This document shows positions 5,556 to 8,289 of a DNA stretch of 8,289 bases, one piece after another; the stretch's first letter is position 1; each line of letters begins with the position of its first letter. The notes under the pieces are model-generated. The model was not told the DNA's origin, did no database searches, and saw only the letters and a program-made list of their open reading frames with translations. Both the position numbers and the translations under genes were made by a program. Source of the DNA: Bacillota bacterium (GTDB lineage: Bacteria > Bacillota > Clostridia > Christensenellales > Pumilibacteraceae); NCBI GenBank assembly GCA_009780875.1, contig WQZE01000034.1:1-8289 (forward strand), read 5' to 3'.

Positions 5556-7646
5556 ATGAAAATACTAGGAAAAATTTTTGTTTATATCATAGGCTCTATT
5601 ATGTCGGTTTCTATGATTGCGTTGATAGCGGGTGAGTTTGTTTTGCAAAAGTACGCAGGGGTCGGTTGGACCCAAGTGTTTGGTATGTGGAATGACTTGA
5701 CACACACCACACATAGGGACGCCGCCTACACAGAGGAGGATAGACAAGCACTCTATGCCGAACTTGACCAAAGCCTCTATCTCAAAACAGGCACCATCAA
5801 TGAGCAAGTTGTGGATACACTCATAGAAAAATTTTACAGTGCCAAGACAGAGCAACAGGAGCAAGCCAGAGATGCGGATGCGGTGGTGAACTATCTTTTT
5901 GATGAGATTTTGACCACGCAAAATATGAATGAAGAGGCGTTGTCTCGGTTTGATTATAGGCACGACACCGTGTACAAAGCAAGATTGAGTGACAAATCTT
6001 TTGCAGCACTTTTGGACTCAATGATTGCTCGTTTGGCAAGCAACAAGTTGGGAGACAATCAAGACCTAAAACCGCTTGTGGACAGCGTGCACATTGTGGA
6101 TTTGCGTATTGACAAAGCCTCTTATAGGCTGCCAAATGCCGACGGCGTAGTGCAAGACACAATGGTGACAAGAGCCTATATGCAAATAGGATTGCAAGGC
6201 AAAGCCGTCAAAGACCAAATCGTAGCCAAACTTGGGTTGTCAGGCATTGCAAAAAGTGCTTTGTTGATTGCCTTGGATTCGTTTATTCCCAATGATATCT
6301 ATGCAGAGGCTTTGGTGGGGCTTGACCACGAAATACCCGTGCAGTTGGGGCTTGATGATTTGAGACTTGGAGAGCAATACGAGCAACTCAAAACGGTGAT
6401 TGCGAAATTGACAAGCAGTGCGGGCAAGAAGATAGACCTTGATGAGATTGTGTCTACTCCAATCAACAAAGTGGTGGTGCCCGTCATCCAAGACACCAAA
6501 AAATATATTGATTTGACACAGTTCGAAAATCACTCGTTGGAGATTGATTTGTTGGGCACAATGCTCAGCATTGCCAAAATCAATGAGGGCGTAGACCCTG
6601 CCAACCAAATGACCTCAGAACAAGTGGTCTTGGCGCTCAAAGGATTGCACGACCGCTCTTTGGCACAGGGTGCCCAAGGTTTTGCCAATTGGTACTATCA
6701 AAAAGAACAAGATGGTAGTTACAGCCTTGACGATGTAGGCAACCCTATTGAGTATCAATATGGCGAGGCGTCTGCCTTGCAAGAGTACAAGACCGCCTTT
6801 GTGGTGGACAATGCTTTTGAGTACAGGTTGACCTTGCAAGACAAAATAGACCCAACCCAAGAGTATGCCTTTGTGGGCTATGCAACGGGTGCCGATGGCA
6901 ACCGGGTGGATGTCACCAACGGGGGCAACCCAATATGGGATACAACACAAGTGGACGAGACGCAAACCAAGCAGACAATCCAAAACCTCCCTCTTGACTT
7001 TGACCAAGCCTTTGAACAAATGATGGCTTTCTTTGCACAAAAGGAGAGCGGAGGAGAGTATTTCAAATCTCAATTTGAGACCGCACCGATTTTGGCGAGA
7101 TTTAGTGACTTTGTGGGAGAGATGGGCAGCAGCACGCCAGAGGAGGCTATCACCAAGGTGATGGAGGCGTTGACACTACGGGTTTATAGCAGTACAATGT
7201 TTGCCGTTGTGTCCGACCAAATGGATAATATTGTCAATACGCCAGAGATGCAAAATTTGCAAATCGTTTTGCAAAGCGTGGCCATCAAAAAAATTGGAAA
7301 ACACACCACCCTGCTTTTGGGGATGTCCATCACATTGCAACCAGCAGAGAGTGGCAATAGCTCTTTTGCGAATCAACTCACCAAAGATGTGCAGTTGTCC
7401 GTGGAGATAGACATTACCGCAGGGATTGCGCCCAAGGACAAACTGCCTGATTTTATTGGGTTCAACGGATTGGACACGGAGGAGAGCAAGACGCTTTTGG
7501 ATGTTTTCAAGGGGCGTGGCACGGGCGTAAGCGGGGATGTTTTTGCACCGCTCTCCAAAAACTTTGCAGATATTTTTGGCAAAGTGGGCACAAGTAGCCC
7601 GACTGGCAAAAGGCTCAACTTTGCGTTGATTGCACAAACAATCTAA
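5556..7646 (+). CDS. Uncharacterised membrane-anchored protein, 696 residues, probably extracytoplasmic
   Basis: I do not recognise this family. The ATG at 5556 is preferred over the in-frame TTG at 5550 because AAGAGGT (5544-5550) sits 5 nt before it. Residues about 6-30 (KIFVYIIGSIMSVSMIALIAG) form one strong hydrophobic helix after two lysines, with no lipobox cysteine and no clear signal peptidase site, so it is likely a signal anchor with the rest outside. The remainder is hydrophilic, acidic and Gln/Asn/Asp-rich with no further membrane segment. Two parts look alike in outline, at about 176-275 and 568-640. Each has alternating beta-type strands, then an (N/K)D(I/V)...(A/V)E(A/I) strand and a Leu-Asp-containing turn, which could be an internal repeat of a lipid- or polymer-binding fold (AsmA-like or BPI-like are guesses). 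It lies 68 bp after prfB and 45 bp before recF, possibly in one transcript. No catalytic motif is seen. Confidence 0.85.
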   Translation: MKILGKIFVYIIGSIMSVSMIALIAGEFVLQKYAGVGWTQVFGMWNDLTHTTHRDAAYTEEDRQALYAELDQSLYLKTGTINEQVVDTLIEKFYSAKTEQQEQARDADAVVNYLFDEILTTQNMNEEALSRFDYRHDTVYKARLSDKSFAALLDSMIARLASNKLGDNQDLKPLVDSVHIVDLRIDKASYRLPNADGVVQDTMVTRAYMQIGLQGKAVKDQIVAKLGLSGIAKSALLIALDSFIPNDIYAEALVGLDHEIPVQLGLDDLRLGEQYEQLKTVIAKLTSSAGKKIDLDEIVSTPINKVVVPVIQDTKKYIDLTQFENHSLEIDLLGTMLSIAKINEGVDPANQMTSEQVVLALKGLHDRSLAQGAQGFANWYYQKEQDGSYSLDDVGNPIEYQYGEASALQEYKTAFVVDNAFEYRLTLQDKIDPTQEYAFVGYATGADGNRVDVTNGGNPIWDTTQVDETQTKQTIQNLPLDFDQAFEQMMAFFAQKESGGEYFKSQFETAPILARFSDFVGEMGSSTPEEAITKVMEALTLRVYSSTMFAVVSDQMDNIVNTPEMQNLQIVLQSVAIKKIGKHTTLLLGMSITLQPAESGNSSFANQLTKDVQLSVEIDITAGIAPKDKLPDFIGFNGLDTEESKTLLDVFKGRGTGVSGDVFAPLSKNFADIFGKVGTSSPTGKRLNFALIAQTI

Positions 7647-7691
7647 AAGGCACTCCTTGCACTAGACAAAAACTTTGGATAGGGTTGGCAA

Positions 7692-8289
7692 ATGTTTGTA
7701 AAAAAACTAGAAATCAAAAATTGGCGTAACTACGACCACGCTAGTATCACGCTTGACAAAGGTGTCAACATAGTGCTGGGCAACAATGCCCAAGGCAAGA
7801 CCAATTTGATGGAGGCCGTGTATTTGTGTAGCGTGGGGCGTAGTGCAAGGACACCCAGAGACAAAGAACTCATCCAATGGGGACAAGCACAAAGTTATGT
7901 GGGTGCCGTGGTGGAGCGGCGACTGGGCTCTTGCAAGATAGAAATCATTGTGGATCAAAGAACCAACAAAAGAGTGGCGATTGGAGGGATACCCCTTGTC
8001 AAATTGGGCGAACTGATGGGCGAGTGCCGTTGCGTTTATTTTTCTCCGGATGAACTCAAAATCATCAAAGACGCTCCGAGTGAGAGACGCAAGTTTATTG
8101 ACATTGCACTTTGTCAGATTTCCAAGCCTTATTTTTATGCATTGTCAGAGTATGGCAAGAATCTTGCCCAACGCAATAAATTGCTCAAACAGTACAAAAC
8201 TTCGCAAGACACTTTGGATATTTGGGATGCGCAACTCGCCAAGGCGGGGGCAAAAATCATCAAAAGTAGGAGAGGGTTTGTGAGAGAGT
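7692..8289 (+). CDS. recF: DNA replication and repair protein RecF, N-terminal part (runs off the window)
   Basis: RecF is an SMC/ABC-type ATPase that, with RecO and RecR, loads RecA at single-strand gaps. The first 199 codons are visible, a little over half of the usual 360-370 residues; no stop occurs before the right edge. The ATG at 7692 follows AGGG (7681-7684) at 7 nt. Residues 1-21 give the first strands (FVKKLEIKNWRNYD). The Walker A P-loop GNNAQGKT is at 30-37, with the catalytic Lys36 at the same number as in E. coli RecF. NLMEAVYLCSVGRSAR follows, and the family block FSPDELKIIKDAPSERRKFID lies near 117-137. The ABC signature and Walker B motifs would lie beyond the window. Its neighbour here is an unknown membrane protein, not dnaN. 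Confidence 0.95.
   Translation, partial: MFVKKLEIKNWRNYDHASITLDKGVNIVLGNNAQGKTNLMEAVYLCSVGRSARTPRDKELIQWGQAQSYVGAVVERRLGSCKIEIIVDQRTNKRVAIGGIPLVKLGELMGECRCVYFSPDELKIIKDAPSERRKFIDIALCQISKPYFYALSEYGKNLAQRNKLLKQYKTSQDTLDIWDAQLAKAGAKIIKSRRGFVRE

Overview
The window looks like a chromosomal segment of a moderately low-GC bacterium, probably a Bacillota/Clostridia-type Gram-positive known mainly from metagenomes. The basis is a RecF with the Gly-Asn-Asn-Ala-Gln-Gly-Lys-Thr P-loop, an RF2 close to the Bacillus type in its middle and C-terminal parts, an FtsX-like permease with a large external domain, and AGGAGG/AGGTGATC-type ribosome binding sites. TTG (Leu), GTG (Val), CAA (Gln) and AAA (Lys) codons dominate. 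All genes lie on the + strand. The taxon is inferred; there is no rRNA or other marker that settles it.

Layout: (1) the 3' part of an FtsX-like ABC transporter permease (1-1190, open at the left edge). (2) A 400-bp intergenic stretch with two degenerate extra copies of a permease 3' end (1248-1297 and 1330-1377), a strong intrinsic terminator (about 1406-1445), a near-perfect sigma-A promoter (1500-1528) and an 11-bp palindrome beside the next ribosome binding site. (3) mgtA, a full-length P-type Mg2+ importer ATPase (1591-4284). (4) A 90-bp gap holding a degenerate copy of the 5' coding region of the next gene. (5) prfB, peptide chain release factor 2 (4375-5487), uninterrupted and without the programmed +1 frameshift. 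(6) An unrecognised 696-residue protein with one N-terminal membrane segment (5556-7646). (7) The first 199 codons of recF (7692 to the right edge).

The four genes from mgtA to recF have gaps of 90, 68 and 45 bp with no convincing terminator, so they may be read from the mgtA promoter, although their functions (Mg2+ uptake, translation termination, envelope protein, DNA repair) are not obviously linked. I see no phage, insertion sequence, CRISPR array, toxin-antitoxin, tRNA or rRNA.

The most unusual signals are in the gaps and at the 5' end of prfB. Gene-end fragments are found next to their parent or paralogous genes in both larger gaps. The RF2 frameshift position looks like a fossil: codons 25-26 read GTT GAC where Escherichia coli has CTT T GAC, with a displaced Shine-Dalgarno-like GGAGGGG upstream. 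I did not find a complete undescribed system; the uncharacterised membrane-anchored protein is the only gene of unknown function.
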